Origin: CAYMPH01 sp964529415
GTDB taxonomy: Bacteria > Spirochaetota > UBA4802 > UBA5550
Reading direction: 5' to 3'
NCBI GenBank assembly: GCA_964529415.1
Contig: CAZGWD010000005.1
Span: forward strand, 1-64,000
Length of the DNA stretch: 64,000 nucleotides
The notes under the pieces are model-generated. The model saw only the letters and a program-made list of their open reading frames with translations, did not search any database and was not told the origin of the DNA. Position numbers and translations under genes: made by a program. Positions within the stretch are counted from its first letter, which is position 1, and each line of letters starts with the position of its first letter. Shown here in pieces: positions 26,738-35,325 of this stretch.

Positions 26738-28981
26738 TTACGCAGAATACTCAGTTTTAATTTCGTCTGGCTTTGGCAGGGTTAATATTGCGATTTCTTC
26801 AAGTGGAACATCGTCTTTTAGTGAATAATGCCCCTTCTGACGCTCTGTACCGCCTTTAACAACGTGTATATATTCATAACCAACCAGAACCTTTAAGTTC
26901 TGCTGAAGCCAACTCTGACCGAATCCGGTTTCTTTTCTTATTTCTTTCTGTGTGAATTTAACCTGATGGAATTCAATGCCCTGATTATGAGCCAATTTAC
27001 GAACAAGCTTCCTCAAAGTTTCATACAGGTCAATTGCACCTTTAGGCAGTTCTGTTTGTGATGCTGAAAGTAATCCACCTGACATTATTCTATATGCAAC
27101 TTCGTAATCCCTTGAGTCGCATTCCAGGTATTCAAGATCATTATGAACCTTAATTTCCTTCTGGTACTGACGGATAAAGCAGATTGCGGCAATCAAATCC
27201 AGAAAGCGTTCATTATCCCGTCTTGTTCGGAGCAAGTTTGCCGGAAATTTAAGACTGTGAGCGTAAGGATTTATAATATCATATCGTTTTAAAAGTTTAT
27301 TGGCTATGTGGTGCTTATGAATGATGTCTGGAATGGTATTCTGCTTCTGAAAACGGCTTAAAGAATACTTTTCCCTCTGGAGCAAGTGGATTCTTTCAGT
27401 CTGTTCTTTTGATTCATCTGCGTTCACCACGAAGTATCTTGAAAGATTTTCTGCATTTATTTTATACGAGGTTGTGGTTAAAGCAATAGACACAATGGCT
27501 TTGGTGGTAATTACTTCGCTTTTCATTCTACCTTCAGCTTTGAAAGTAACGAGTCGTGATAACTGCTGACTTGAAATTATCTCCCTTATCTGGTGTTGAA
27601 TAGTATCGGTGTGAATTGATTCACCTAAAATCAGGAACTTATGACTGAAGTCATCATAATAGTTCAAAGACATATCTGAAAGAGAGGAAAGGCTTATAAC
27701 ATCTGATGGAGGGATAAGCTTTCGCACACAGTCAATTAAAAGTGATTTCCCTGCACCTGACTGAGAAATTACCAAAATGCTCAATGGATTATCAAGAAGA
27801 CGGGATACAGCAACTATATAAACAAGTAGCTTATTGACGCTTTCCCCAACATAACCCAGGGCATCCAAATCCGCAATTATTTCTTCAAACAGGTTTTCTG
27901 ATTTTAGAAAAGCCAACCCGATTTCCCTGTCTTTGTCAGACATATACACATCTTCCTTAATTTCTTTCCGGAGGTTTCTGTCCCGTTCAGCTTCAAGGTA
28001 TTCTAAAATCTTAATCAGGTGCTTTTCTATCTTCCGTGGGTCAATGTTAAAGATAGCTCCTGCCTCATTGGAAAAATGGCGTCTTTGCTTTGATGAGAAC
28101 AAGTCAATGCTGTCGAAGTGTTTAACATCCTTATTCACAGCTTTAATATTAACACGCAAATTTGAGATGAATATTTCTTTAACAGTTCTTATTTCGTAAA
28201 AAATGTCATCCAGAGCAAATACAATGCCTGTATCGGTTTTCTTTACAGTAATGTCATTGGTGTGTTCAGGAATAACAGGGATTGTTTCTGCGATACTGCT
28301 TTTAATTTCTTCAACATCAGGGTTCTTAAAGTAATCAATCCATCCACCCTCCGGAACTGCTTTTGTTTTAACATTGATTCCTTCTTTGAGCAGTTTGTTT
28401 TTAAGTTTACTATCGTCAAATGTGAGAATAACCGTTTTTATCCTGTGTTCCAGTAAAGCTTTAATGTCGGTTGAGCAAACAGCATTTAAAAATCCGTGAG
28501 CAAGAAAACAGAGAGCTGCAAATGCAGAATCACAAAGAATTACCTCGTCATAAACCTTGAGTGCTTTGTGGTTAAACACGCCCCTGTCATTTAAGGAAAT
28601 ATTAATTAATGTTTCTATGTTTATACCGTGAATATTAACAACCTGACCGAGTTCATCAAGAAAAGGGATTGTTATGCAGTTAAGGAAAAACTCTTCATTA
28701 TCAAAAACCCCGAGGTTTTTAAGTTCCGCTTTCTGGCTTTCTCCAGAAATTGATTCAATGCTTCCATCAGAAAAGCCAATTCCAAGTCTGTTTAGTTCGC
28801 CTGAATACAATCCGTATGTTTTAAGGAAACTCACTGCCTTATCGCTTTTAAGTAACTGCTTGGAATAATAATCAGAAACGGTCTTCAAGGTGATAGTTGG
28901 TGCAGTCTTTACCAGTTCTGACAGAAAAGAATCCACGTTTAAGGTTTTCTTGCCCTTTAATCTATCTACTTTCATAACCAA
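26738..28981 (-). CDS. Primase/helicase-like protein with TOPRIM-like region and P-loop
   Basis: A 747-residue protein. Residues about 60-215 resemble the DnaG-type primase/TOPRIM arrangement (IPFLDELGQVVNIHG, VILCDSAFAALCF, then VILTFDDSK) but no N-terminal zinc finger is seen. A P-loop ATPase follows with Walker A SQSGAGKS (K412) and a Walker B-like FLILGE; a C-terminal winged-helix-like part includes VKFTQKEIRKETGFGQSWLQ. It probably primes and unwinds the element's DNA. The start overlaps the ParA gene by 20 nt. Assignment is by motif pattern. Confidence 0.65.
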   Translation of the reverse strand: MVMKVDRLKGKKTLNVDSFLSELVKTAPTITLKTVSDYYSKQLLKSDKAVSFLKTYGLYSGELNRLGIGFSDGSIESISGESQKAELKNLGVFDNEEFFLNCITIPFLDELGQVVNIHGINIETLINISLNDRGVFNHKALKVYDEVILCDSAFAALCFLAHGFLNAVCSTDIKALLEHRIKTVILTFDDSKLKNKLLKEGINVKTKAVPEGGWIDYFKNPDVEEIKSSIAETIPVIPEHTNDITVKKTDTGIVFALDDIFYEIRTVKEIFISNLRVNIKAVNKDVKHFDSIDLFSSKQRRHFSNEAGAIFNIDPRKIEKHLIKILEYLEAERDRNLRKEIKEDVYMSDKDREIGLAFLKSENLFEEIIADLDALGYVGESVNKLLVYIVAVSRLLDNPLSILVISQSGAGKSLLIDCVRKLIPPSDVISLSSLSDMSLNYYDDFSHKFLILGESIHTDTIQHQIREIISSQQLSRLVTFKAEGRMKSEVITTKAIVSIALTTTSYKINAENLSRYFVVNADESKEQTERIHLLQREKYSLSRFQKQNTIPDIIHKHHIANKLLKRYDIINPYAHSLKFPANLLRTRRDNERFLDLIAAICFIRQYQKEIKVHNDLEYLECDSRDYEVAYRIMSGGLLSASQTELPKGAIDLYETLRKLVRKLAHNQGIEFHQVKFTQKEIRKETGFGQSWLQQNLKVLVGYEYIHVVKGGTERQKGHYSLKDDVPLEEIAILTLPKPDEIKTEYSA

Positions 28982-29714
28982 CCTTGCTCAGTAATTCATT
29001 ACCCATTGCTTCAACTTCAATTTGGCTTTTACATAATGTGGAAATAACACCTTTACGGTTTATAATGCTTTCTTCGAGCTTAATTGATTTTGAAAGCATT
29101 GATGAAAACAGTAAATCCCCGAATGAGGATTGTAATTCATCTTTAATCTGCCGGAATATGATGGGGTTCTGGCTGTATTCGTTTATAATTACACCGGTAA
29201 GTGTCAGATGCTCATTCAAATTCCTCTTAATCTTTGATACGGTTTTTATCAAATCATTTGTACCCTGCAAGCTGTAAATCGCAGGACGAACTGGTACTAA
29301 AAGATATTGAGCTACAGCAAGTGAATTTAAGGTTAAAATTCCTAAACTCGGTGGGCAATCGATAATTATGAACTCATAGTCTGAAAGCAATCCACTTTGA
29401 ATGATGTCTTTAATCCGTGTATATGCGTCTATTTCACCTATCAGGGATTTTTCAAGGAGTGATAAGCGTAAATCACCGGAGAGAAGATGAAGGTTATCTG
29501 TAATCTTTTCCACATCAAATTCATTGCCGGATATTGCGTCATAAAGCCCTGTTGAAGTTGAATCAATGAATGATTTGGTTAAATTTCCTTGGGCATCTGC
29601 ATCGATGATTAAGGTTTTTATTTCTTTACCTGACAAGAAATATGAAAGCTCACGGGTTATGGTTGTCTTTCCGACTCCGCCCTTCTGATTTGAAATGGCT
29701 ATAATTTTCTGCAT
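28962..29714 (-). CDS. parA: ParA-family partition ATPase
   Basis: A 250-residue ParA/Soj protein. Deviant Walker A KGGVGKTT near residues 10-17, Walker A' LIIDADAQGNLTKSF, and Walker B FIIIDCPPSLG. It partitions plasmids or chromosomes by nucleoid binding. No ParB follows; instead the primase/helicase gene overlaps its end. ATG starts 1 nt after the stop of the upstream recombinase (TGATATG), with GAGAGG as Shine-Dalgarno. A ParA without ParB in an integrated element suggests maintenance as an episome at some stage. Confidence 0.92.
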   Translation of the reverse strand: MQKIIAISNQKGGVGKTTITRELSYFLSGKEIKTLIIDADAQGNLTKSFIDSTSTGLYDAISGNEFDVEKITDNLHLLSGDLRLSLLEKSLIGEIDAYTRIKDIIQSGLLSDYEFIIIDCPPSLGILTLNSLAVAQYLLVPVRPAIYSLQGTNDLIKTVSKIKRNLNEHLTLTGVIINEYSQNPIIFRQIKDELQSSFGDLLFSSMLSKSIKLEESIINRKGVISTLCKSQIEVEAMGNELLSKVGYESR

Positions 29715-29715
29715 A

Positions 29716-30738
29716 TCAAGACCTCTCGTATTCCGAACGAAGGCTTGAAAGATACGCCTGAGTTATTGTAATGTGTGAATGATGGAGCTTGGAAGACACA
29801 AGGTAGATGTCTTTAGTCTGTTTATACAAATCAACAGCGAACCTTGCCCGAACTGAATGCGGGCTGTAGCGGTTCTTAACAGTTTTTCTGAACTCCGGAT
29901 TATGAAAGAGTCTTCTCCACCAAACACGGAAAGCGTTGGAATTATAACCCTTTAATGGTTGTGTCTCATTCAGATGATGCTTTTTTATCAGCTTTACAAT
30001 TTCATCTGTCAATTTGCCTCTGATGATTTGCCCCTTTGATTTGGTTTCGTAGGTTTTATTGTGAAGATTGATTGTGAGGTTATTTATAGCATCTGCCCTA
30101 AAGCCGAAATTTCTTAACATCTTAAGGGCGACATAGGCTTTGAGATTGCCACTTGTTCTTGTTCCGCTTCCTTTACCTGTTGCTTTCATTCCCTGTCGTG
30201 CGTATTTCTCAACTGTGTCGAGTTCACGGTTTGAAGGAACACTCTCTGCTCCTTTTTTCTCAATCTGCTTCTTGGGTAACTTTGCACCGGAGAATGGATT
30301 GTCTTTCACAACCTTCCAACGAATCAAAGAGCTGAAAAATGAAGAACAAGCGTGAACAGTCTGGAGGATAGAATTGTCAGACAGGTTTGTGCGTTTAAGA
30401 TGAATAAGAAAATTGTCTATTGTCTTTGGAGTTACATCCAGGATATTATTGCCTTTGTTAAAGCTGATGAATTTATTAAGTGCCCTGCGAAATGCACGTC
30501 TTGTATTGGTGCTGTTGTAATTTTCAAGCCAGTCATTTATGTATTTGTTTAATTGAATGTCGTTGAGGAGATACTTTTCAAGCTCAAAGTTCAAATCCTG
30601 TTTCAGTCTATCTACCAAAAGCGACTTTGCAATCCGTTCAATCTGCTCCTGACTGAGCTGATTTAACCTCGGGCTTTGAAGGATATTTTGAATGGCAGAA
30701 ACTATATTTGCATTAATGCTTACGCTGTTTATCTCCAT
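29716..30738 (-). CDS. Tyrosine recombinase (element, first)
   Basis: A 340-residue recombinase and the first gene of the minus-strand operon. Catalytic R in NFGFRADAINN, H-x-x-R in SPHSVRARFAVD, H in KLHHSHITIT and Y in ITQAYLSS. The N-terminal core-binding domain includes NTRRAFRRALNKF. Its GGGGG Shine-Dalgarno lies 5 nt from ATG. It is followed by parA with no gap. The gene has a consensus promoter overlapped by a palindrome. Confidence 0.9.
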   Translation of the reverse strand: MEINSVSINANIVSAIQNILQSPRLNQLSQEQIERIAKSLLVDRLKQDLNFELEKYLLNDIQLNKYINDWLENYNSTNTRRAFRRALNKFISFNKGNNILDVTPKTIDNFLIHLKRTNLSDNSILQTVHACSSFFSSLIRWKVVKDNPFSGAKLPKKQIEKKGAESVPSNRELDTVEKYARQGMKATGKGSGTRTSGNLKAYVALKMLRNFGFRADAINNLTINLHNKTYETKSKGQIIRGKLTDEIVKLIKKHHLNETQPLKGYNSNAFRVWWRRLFHNPEFRKTVKNRYSPHSVRARFAVDLYKQTKDIYLVSSKLHHSHITITQAYLSSLRSEYERS

Positions 30739-30781
30739 TTTTACCCCCTTTTTTCTTTAATGTGCGGCTACTTTACCTTAT

Positions 30782-30821
30782 TGGTACAGATAATTGTACC
30801 ATACTTCTCTTTATATGTCAA
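30782..30821 (-). promoter_or_regulatory. Consensus promoter and operator of the recombinase operon
   Basis: On the minus strand TTGACA (30816-30821), a 17-nt spacer and TACAAT (30793-30798) make a near-perfect sigma-70 promoter about 45-75 nt before the recombinase ATG. TGGTACA (30782-30788) and TGTACCA (30795-30801) form a perfect 7-bp inverted repeat overlapping the -10, a typical repressor site. No repressor gene is evident in the operon. Confidence 0.75.
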
Positions 30822-31005
30822 GTTTTTAGCTGCAAATTTTAATGTTCAAATTAATTTTTTTACTTAGGTTTTCTCTAAAATACTTAAGCAACTATTAATC
30901 ATTGATAGGGGCTTTTCTCCGCTTTTCACCACACCGATGAAAAAAATTCCGAGGCACTTTGATATAATATAACATAAGCAAATTTAAACAATAGGAGATT
31001 TGATT

Positions 31006-31074
31006 TTGGAAAATTACGAAGAGCTTAAGGCTTTTGATTCAGATTCAAAATATTCTGAATATAAAATTTATTAA
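31006..31074 (+). CDS. Possible 22-residue peptide
   Basis: TTG start with GGAG 9 nt upstream and TATAAT at 30963-30968. Encodes MENYEELKAFDSDSKYSEYK plus two residues. It could be a leader peptide or a truncated gene. The rest of the 846-bp gap up to dnaB is A-rich, low-complexity sequence with no other gene. Confidence 0.25.
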   Translation: MENYEELKAFDSDSKYSEYKIY

Positions 31075-31347
31075 ATCCTAAACTGCGATAAAAATGAAAC
31101 TTTTTTCTCAGAACATCAAAAATTCCTGAAAGAGGATTTGATAAATTTTTAAAAAAAATAAAAAATGAAAAAAATTTAAAAAAATGAAAAAAAATTCAAA
31201 AAAGATGAAACACCAACTCAGAGAAAGTGATATAATTAAGTATAAAAAATAAAAAAAGCAAAGGGATTAGCTTTAGAATTTCCTTTTTGATATATATTAA
31301 TTAATTGGAGGTTTAATATGATTTAAATGGTTTAATAAAAACAAAAT

Positions 31348-31493
31348 TACAAAACTAAATTACAAAACAAATACAAAGAAAATACAAAGAAATTACAAAA
31401 CTACTACAAAGAAAATACAAAGAAATTACAAAACTACTACAAAGAAATCACAAAGAAATTACAAAACTACTACAAAGAAATTACAAAGAATTC
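31348..31493 (+). repeat. Iteron-like array: TACAAA every 11 bp, in 33-bp units
   Basis: TACAAA begins at 31372, 31383, 31394, 31405, 31416, 31427, 31438, 31460, 31471 and 31482, with CACAAA at 31449: eleven boxes at exact 11-bp spacing. They group into 33-bp direct repeats (31372-31404, 31405-31437, 31438-31470, then a partial copy). Two less regular boxes precede them at 31348 and 31361. No ORF with a usable start crosses the array. Its place in an AT-rich tract just before a DnaB-like gene suggests a replication origin. Confidence 0.8.
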
Positions 31494-31540
31494 TTAAAAG
31501 CCTTAAACAATAGAGCATTGCCTCATTGTATTACATTTTT

Positions 31541-31566
31541 GAAGTAAGCATAATTATGCTTACTTC
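31541..31566. promoter_or_regulatory. 26-bp perfect palindrome before the DnaB-like gene
   Basis: GAAGTAAGCATAA (31541-31553) is followed directly by its exact reverse complement (31554-31566), 18 bp before the ATG. A possible promoter (TTGTAT, 17 nt, CATAAT) would place the -10 inside it. Likely an operator for the replication genes or an origin element. Confidence 0.65.
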
Positions 31567-31584
31567 AATAACAGGAGCTTATTT

Positions 31585-32880
31585 ATGAGCGATTCAACGC
31601 CTAATTTCCCATTCATAGAGGAAATAGAAGTTTCAATTCTTGCGGTTTCACTTCAAAACCGTAAGTTCTGGACAACTTTTTATCCGCACATCAAATCCGG
31701 ATATTTTAAGAACAAACACTTATCTTATATTTTTAAAATTTTAAGAAATTACTACAATAAACACAAAGAAATGCCCACTCAGGAACAAATGCGGAACTTT
31801 AATTTTACCAAAGAATTAGAAATAGAAGAAGAATTAATCAAGTTGGTTTACACGAAACAGATCGAAAAACACGTTTATGACAATTTGCACGAAGAAGTTT
31901 CTGATTTTATTAAAAAAGAAAAAATAAGAAGTGCTCTTATGAAAGGGGCACATCATTTAGAACAAAAACAATACGACTTAATTGAAAGTGTAATAAGAAC
32001 TGCTGTAAACTGGGATTCAAAAATTGATTTAGGAATCGAAATTTCTAATGTAGAAGAAAACTTAAAAGGTTTAGAAGATTTAATTACTGGCGTTATACCA
32101 AGTCCCTGGAAAAGATTAAATCCACTTATAGGTGGAGGCTTTTATAATAAAGAATTAACAGCTTTTACCTCTGGTTCTTCTGTTGGAAAATCAATTGCTC
32201 TTGACCAATGCGCATTTGGTGCTTGGAGCAATCAAAGTAAGAATGTTGTTTCTATAACTTTGGAAATGAGCCAACTACGAAAAGCAATGAGAACATATGC
32301 TTCTTCTAACGGAATACCTTTAAAAGAAGTACCAGCAAGAAAAAAAGAAATAATAAGCTTTTTTGAAAATAAAGAAACAGATAAGAAACTTTATATCAAA
32401 GAATTTCCTACAAGTTCGATTTCCACTTCAGATATTGAGCATTATTTTCATAATTTGCAACTTTATGAAAATCTCGAAAAGCCAGATTTACTTGTAGTTG
32501 ATTACGGTGATATTTTACTTCCGAAAGGAAATGTAAGTAAAACTCCGTATTTAGACCAGGGGCAAATTTTTGAAAACTTACGAGCCATAGCACAAATTTA
32601 CGAAATTCCTGTCATAACAGCAACTCAATTACAAAGATCATCGGTTGAATTGTCGGTGGAAGAATTAAACGAAAGCAATCTCGCTGATAGTTGGAAAAAA
32701 ATGCAGATAGTTGATACATTAATAGCTTTAGTCAGCACATCCGAGGATAGACGAAACGGAAGGATGCATATGAAGCTGCTGAAAAACCGAAATGGCGAAA
32801 AAGACCTTTCGATGCCATTTTTTGTAAACTACCAGGAACTGAGAATCTCTGATTTTAAATCTACAGATGGAGAAAATTAA
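31585..32880 (+). CDS. DnaB-like replicative helicase
   Basis: A 431-residue hexameric-helicase-type protein. An N-terminal DnaB-N-like helical domain (about 1-135) precedes a RecA-like motor: Walker A TSGSSVGKSIALDQ with K202, Walker B LLVVDYGDILL, and the Q-rich motif ITATQLQRSS. It would unwind DNA at the element's fork. Shorter and diverged from chromosomal DnaB, as in phage and plasmid helicases. It is followed by the Rep-like gene with a TAATG overlap and preceded by the 11-bp-periodic array. Confidence 0.88.
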   Translation: MSDSTPNFPFIEEIEVSILAVSLQNRKFWTTFYPHIKSGYFKNKHLSYIFKILRNYYNKHKEMPTQEQMRNFNFTKELEIEEELIKLVYTKQIEKHVYDNLHEEVSDFIKKEKIRSALMKGAHHLEQKQYDLIESVIRTAVNWDSKIDLGIEISNVEENLKGLEDLITGVIPSPWKRLNPLIGGGFYNKELTAFTSGSSVGKSIALDQCAFGAWSNQSKNVVSITLEMSQLRKAMRTYASSNGIPLKEVPARKKEIISFFENKETDKKLYIKEFPTSSISTSDIEHYFHNLQLYENLEKPDLLVVDYGDILLPKGNVSKTPYLDQGQIFENLRAIAQIYEIPVITATQLQRSSVELSVEELNESNLADSWKKMQIVDTLIALVSTSEDRRNGRMHMKLLKNRNGEKDLSMPFFVNYQELRISDFKSTDGEN

Positions 32881-34352
32881 TGAAAAAAAGACAATTAACA
32901 TACTTTTGGACCGGAACAGTAATCAATACTAAAATCAAATTGGGCTTGAATTACAAAGAAGTTCAGTTATTGCTTTATATTTTAAGATTTGCCGAATCCT
33001 GTAAAATGGAATGGGCAGTAATTGACGGGAATATTTATTTCTGGTTGGATTATGATACTTGTATTAAGCATTTAGGACCTGTTATAGATATTTATGATAC
33101 AAGGACAATAAATAAATTAATTAAAAGCTTAAAAGAAAAACAAATTATTTTAGTAAAAGAAAAGAAAAAGTTTAACCATATAACACAGAAACATTCCGGA
33201 ACAATGATTTTCGTGGCTTTGAATTTTCCTCTAATGAATTTTCTTTTCGGCGATGTTTATCTTTATTCTGATGCACCTACTTTTTATCCATCACTTGAAG
33301 CGGCTTTGCATTACGGCATTGATACTGGAGCTATCGATAAAACAATCCAGGACTTAAAAAAAATGAACGCCTTTAACCCTGAAAGATTTGAAGAAAATTG
33401 TTTCTCTTACATTGATGCAAGCAATGCAGAGGATATTGCAAGCCGTGCAGAAGATGTTGCAAGCCTTGCACAGAATGATGCAGAGTTGGCAGAAATTTTT
33501 ACAAAAGTATGTAGGTGTTATAGCAAGGATAAGAATAGCAAGGTTAATTATACCAAGGATACTATCAGTATAATACCGACAAAGTCGGTTTTGAAAGTTG
33601 AAGAAGAAAAAGAACCTTTAAAAGAAACCAATTTTAAAAAAGAAATTCTTATCCAACATAGAGAAAGTAAACATTTAAAAATCTCCAATAGAAAAGAAAA
33701 AAACTCTTCAACTTCTATAAAAGAAGACTTTGAACCTTTAGTTTTACCAGTTAAAGAAAACTATAAACCTTCAACTTCTGTTAAAGAAGACTTTGAACAT
33801 ATAGCATTAACAGTTAATAGACAAAACAAACCCTCAATTTCTACTAAAGAGGATTATCAACCTTCAGCTTCTGAAATAGAAAGTGCGTATATTTTTTATC
33901 GTGGAAAATATTCCGCAAATTATAGAAGTGAACAGGACAGAGAACATTTAAAGAAAATTCTTTTCGCCTGTTTTAAAGAAAATATCACATACGAGCTTTT
34001 CTTTAACAAATATGATTACTTAAGAGGAATAAAAAATGGCGATTTTAAATTTAATAAACCATATTTAAAATCATTGGTTGAAAACATACCATTTATTATA
34101 AAATGCGATAGGATAAAAAAATCGTTCAACATTGTACCCAAGATTCACGAAAGAATTCACACCAGGTATGATGAGCCAAATATGAATGATTATAGTTTTA
34201 TATGTGATTGCGGTCAAATTCTTGATGTAAATAAAGACAAAGCTTGTAAAAGATGCGGCGGAACCATTGACACTTTCGAACTTTCAGAAAGATTTGAGAA
34301 GTGGAAAGAGGAAACAATAAAAAAAGCTTCTGATAGTACAAAAGCATCATAA
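32880..34352 (+). CDS. Replication-initiation-like protein with repeats and zinc ribbon
   Basis: A 490-residue protein without a confident family match. The N-terminal 110 residues look like a winged-helix DNA-binding domain (LGLNYKEVQLLLYILRFAES, then TINKLIKSLKEKQIILV). Three imperfect 21-residue repeats (S-x-KEDFEP type) lie near 280-340. The C terminus carries a zinc-ribbon pattern C-x-C plus C-x2-C (CDCGQILD, CKRCGG). Coupled to the helicase by TAATG, it is plausibly an initiator or helicase loader like phage O proteins; that is inference. Confidence 0.5.
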   Translation: MKKRQLTYFWTGTVINTKIKLGLNYKEVQLLLYILRFAESCKMEWAVIDGNIYFWLDYDTCIKHLGPVIDIYDTRTINKLIKSLKEKQIILVKEKKKFNHITQKHSGTMIFVALNFPLMNFLFGDVYLYSDAPTFYPSLEAALHYGIDTGAIDKTIQDLKKMNAFNPERFEENCFSYIDASNAEDIASRAEDVASLAQNDAELAEIFTKVCRCYSKDKNSKVNYTKDTISIIPTKSVLKVEEEKEPLKETNFKKEILIQHRESKHLKISNRKEKNSSTSIKEDFEPLVLPVKENYKPSTSVKEDFEHIALTVNRQNKPSISTKEDYQPSASEIESAYIFYRGKYSANYRSEQDREHLKKILFACFKENITYELFFNKYDYLRGIKNGDFKFNKPYLKSLVENIPFIIKCDRIKKSFNIVPKIHERIHTRYDEPNMNDYSFICDCGQILDVNKDKACKRCGGTIDTFELSERFEKWKEETIKKASDSTKAS

Positions 34353-34363
34353 GTGATAAGAAT

Positions 34364-34410
34364 CACATAGCCTGTGCTGTTAATCCAGACAGGCTATGTG
34401 TATTTCTTAA
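34364..34410 (+). terminator. Terminator of the helicase-Rep operon
   Basis: CACATAGCCTG (34364-34374) pairs perfectly with CAGGCTATGTG (34390-34400), followed by TATTTCTT. It lies 12 nt after the Rep-like stop. A second, weaker inverted repeat (AATGTTC 34419-34425 with GAACATT 34448-34454) lies beyond. Confidence 0.75.
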
Positions 34411-34474
34411 TTTAATCAAATGTTCCTGGCTGACAGGGTTTCACCCCGAACATTGGACCGCCACTATTAATCGC

Positions 34475-35038
34475 TCATCCCCCCGCATTTTTCAAAAATT
34501 CCTCAATTACAGAAATGTCTTTAAATATCACCTTCCGGAACTCTTTAGCCCTTAATTCACAAATATCAAAAATAAGAGGATTAAGCCCTGAAGCCATTAA
34601 AACAGCAGATGTATATTCCTCTTTTGAGCACAAGCCCATTACAAAAAGTAAAACTGGAAGCAGACAATTGTGATACCTGTAACAGGCGGAAACTGCTTTT
34701 TTCTTATCTTCATTCAATGCCGAATATTCTCTTTGAACAAGCTTTACAACATTATTGAAATTCTTCCGATAAGACGCATCCTGTTCATTTATCCAGTTTT
34801 TAACAGCAGCAGGATTTTGAAGATTTATTAAAAAAGGAAAATCCAGATCATTCTTTTCAAAATATCTTAAAACAAAATTAAGCTCATATAAAAAATCAGA
34901 AGCTTCACAACTATTTGGAACTTTAAAGCAAGGTTCATTATGTATAATATTGTATATGTCTTTATTGGTTAATTCATTAACATTATCCCTGTCAAAGAAT
35001 AAACCGTTCACCCCAAGAAAATCTTTTTTTAGTTTCAT
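34475..35038 (-). CDS. Hypothetical protein of the amidotransferase cluster
   Basis: A 187-residue protein I do not recognise. Mostly helical, no signal peptide, one moderately hydrophobic stretch (CLLPVLLFVMGLCS). It has a strong GGAGGAG Shine-Dalgarno, and is the last of three minus-strand genes behind the promoter at 36.2 kb. Cargo of the integrated element by position. Confidence 0.65.
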   Translation of the reverse strand: MKLKKDFLGVNGLFFDRDNVNELTNKDIYNIIHNEPCFKVPNSCEASDFLYELNFVLRYFEKNDLDFPFLINLQNPAAVKNWINEQDASYRKNFNNVVKLVQREYSALNEDKKKAVSACYRYHNCLLPVLLFVMGLCSKEEYTSAVLMASGLNPLIFDICELRAKEFRKVIFKDISVIEEFLKNAGG

Positions 35039-35091
35039 AACTCCTCCGATTATTTATATTCCGGAGAAAGCTAAATTTTTGTTATATTTTT

Positions 35092-35325
35092 TTAATCAGT
35101 TCTGTTTTGAGGAAACTCCCGCCGAAGCACTTCCACCATCCTATAAAACTCACTATCCGTATCGTTCGCAGACATCATTATGCCGTGATGAGTACAAAAT
35201 AAATTTACAGTAACGTTTTTATCCTCATCTTCTTTAATTGAAATGCAATGATGTGGCTCGATATATATTTTAATGCTCTTCCTGTCTTTAGAAATAGAAC
35301 AGCTTCTTATACCTTTATCAATCAT
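35092..35325 (-). CDS. Small hypothetical protein
   Basis: A 77-residue protein starting MIDKGIRSCSISKDRKSIKI. I chose ATG 35325 because GGAGG lies at 35331-35335, 5 nt upstream; an upstream in-frame ATG at 35376 lies inside the amidotransferase gene and has no such site. It overlaps the amidotransferase end by 8 nt, so it is coupled. Contains CxHHG (CTHHGIMM) and PHHC, possibly a metal site; function unknown. Confidence 0.6.
   Translation of the reverse strand: MIDKGIRSCSISKDRKSIKIYIEPHHCISIKEDEDKNVTVNLFCTHHGIMMSANDTDSEFYRMVEVLRREFPQNRTD

Noticed and set aside
24655..30738. Considered as a standard RIT (recombinase-in-trio) element
   Set aside because: The three recombinases are not adjacent; parA and a primase/helicase separate the first from the other two.
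31372..31493. 33-bp direct repeats considered as a CRISPR array
   Set aside because: Repeats are contiguous with no spacers, have an 11-bp sub-period, and no cas genes are near.
31339..31515. Open frames through the TACAAA array as a lysine-rich repeat protein
   Set aside because: The best ATG with a Shine-Dalgarno (31318) meets a stop after two codons; no start serves the open frames.
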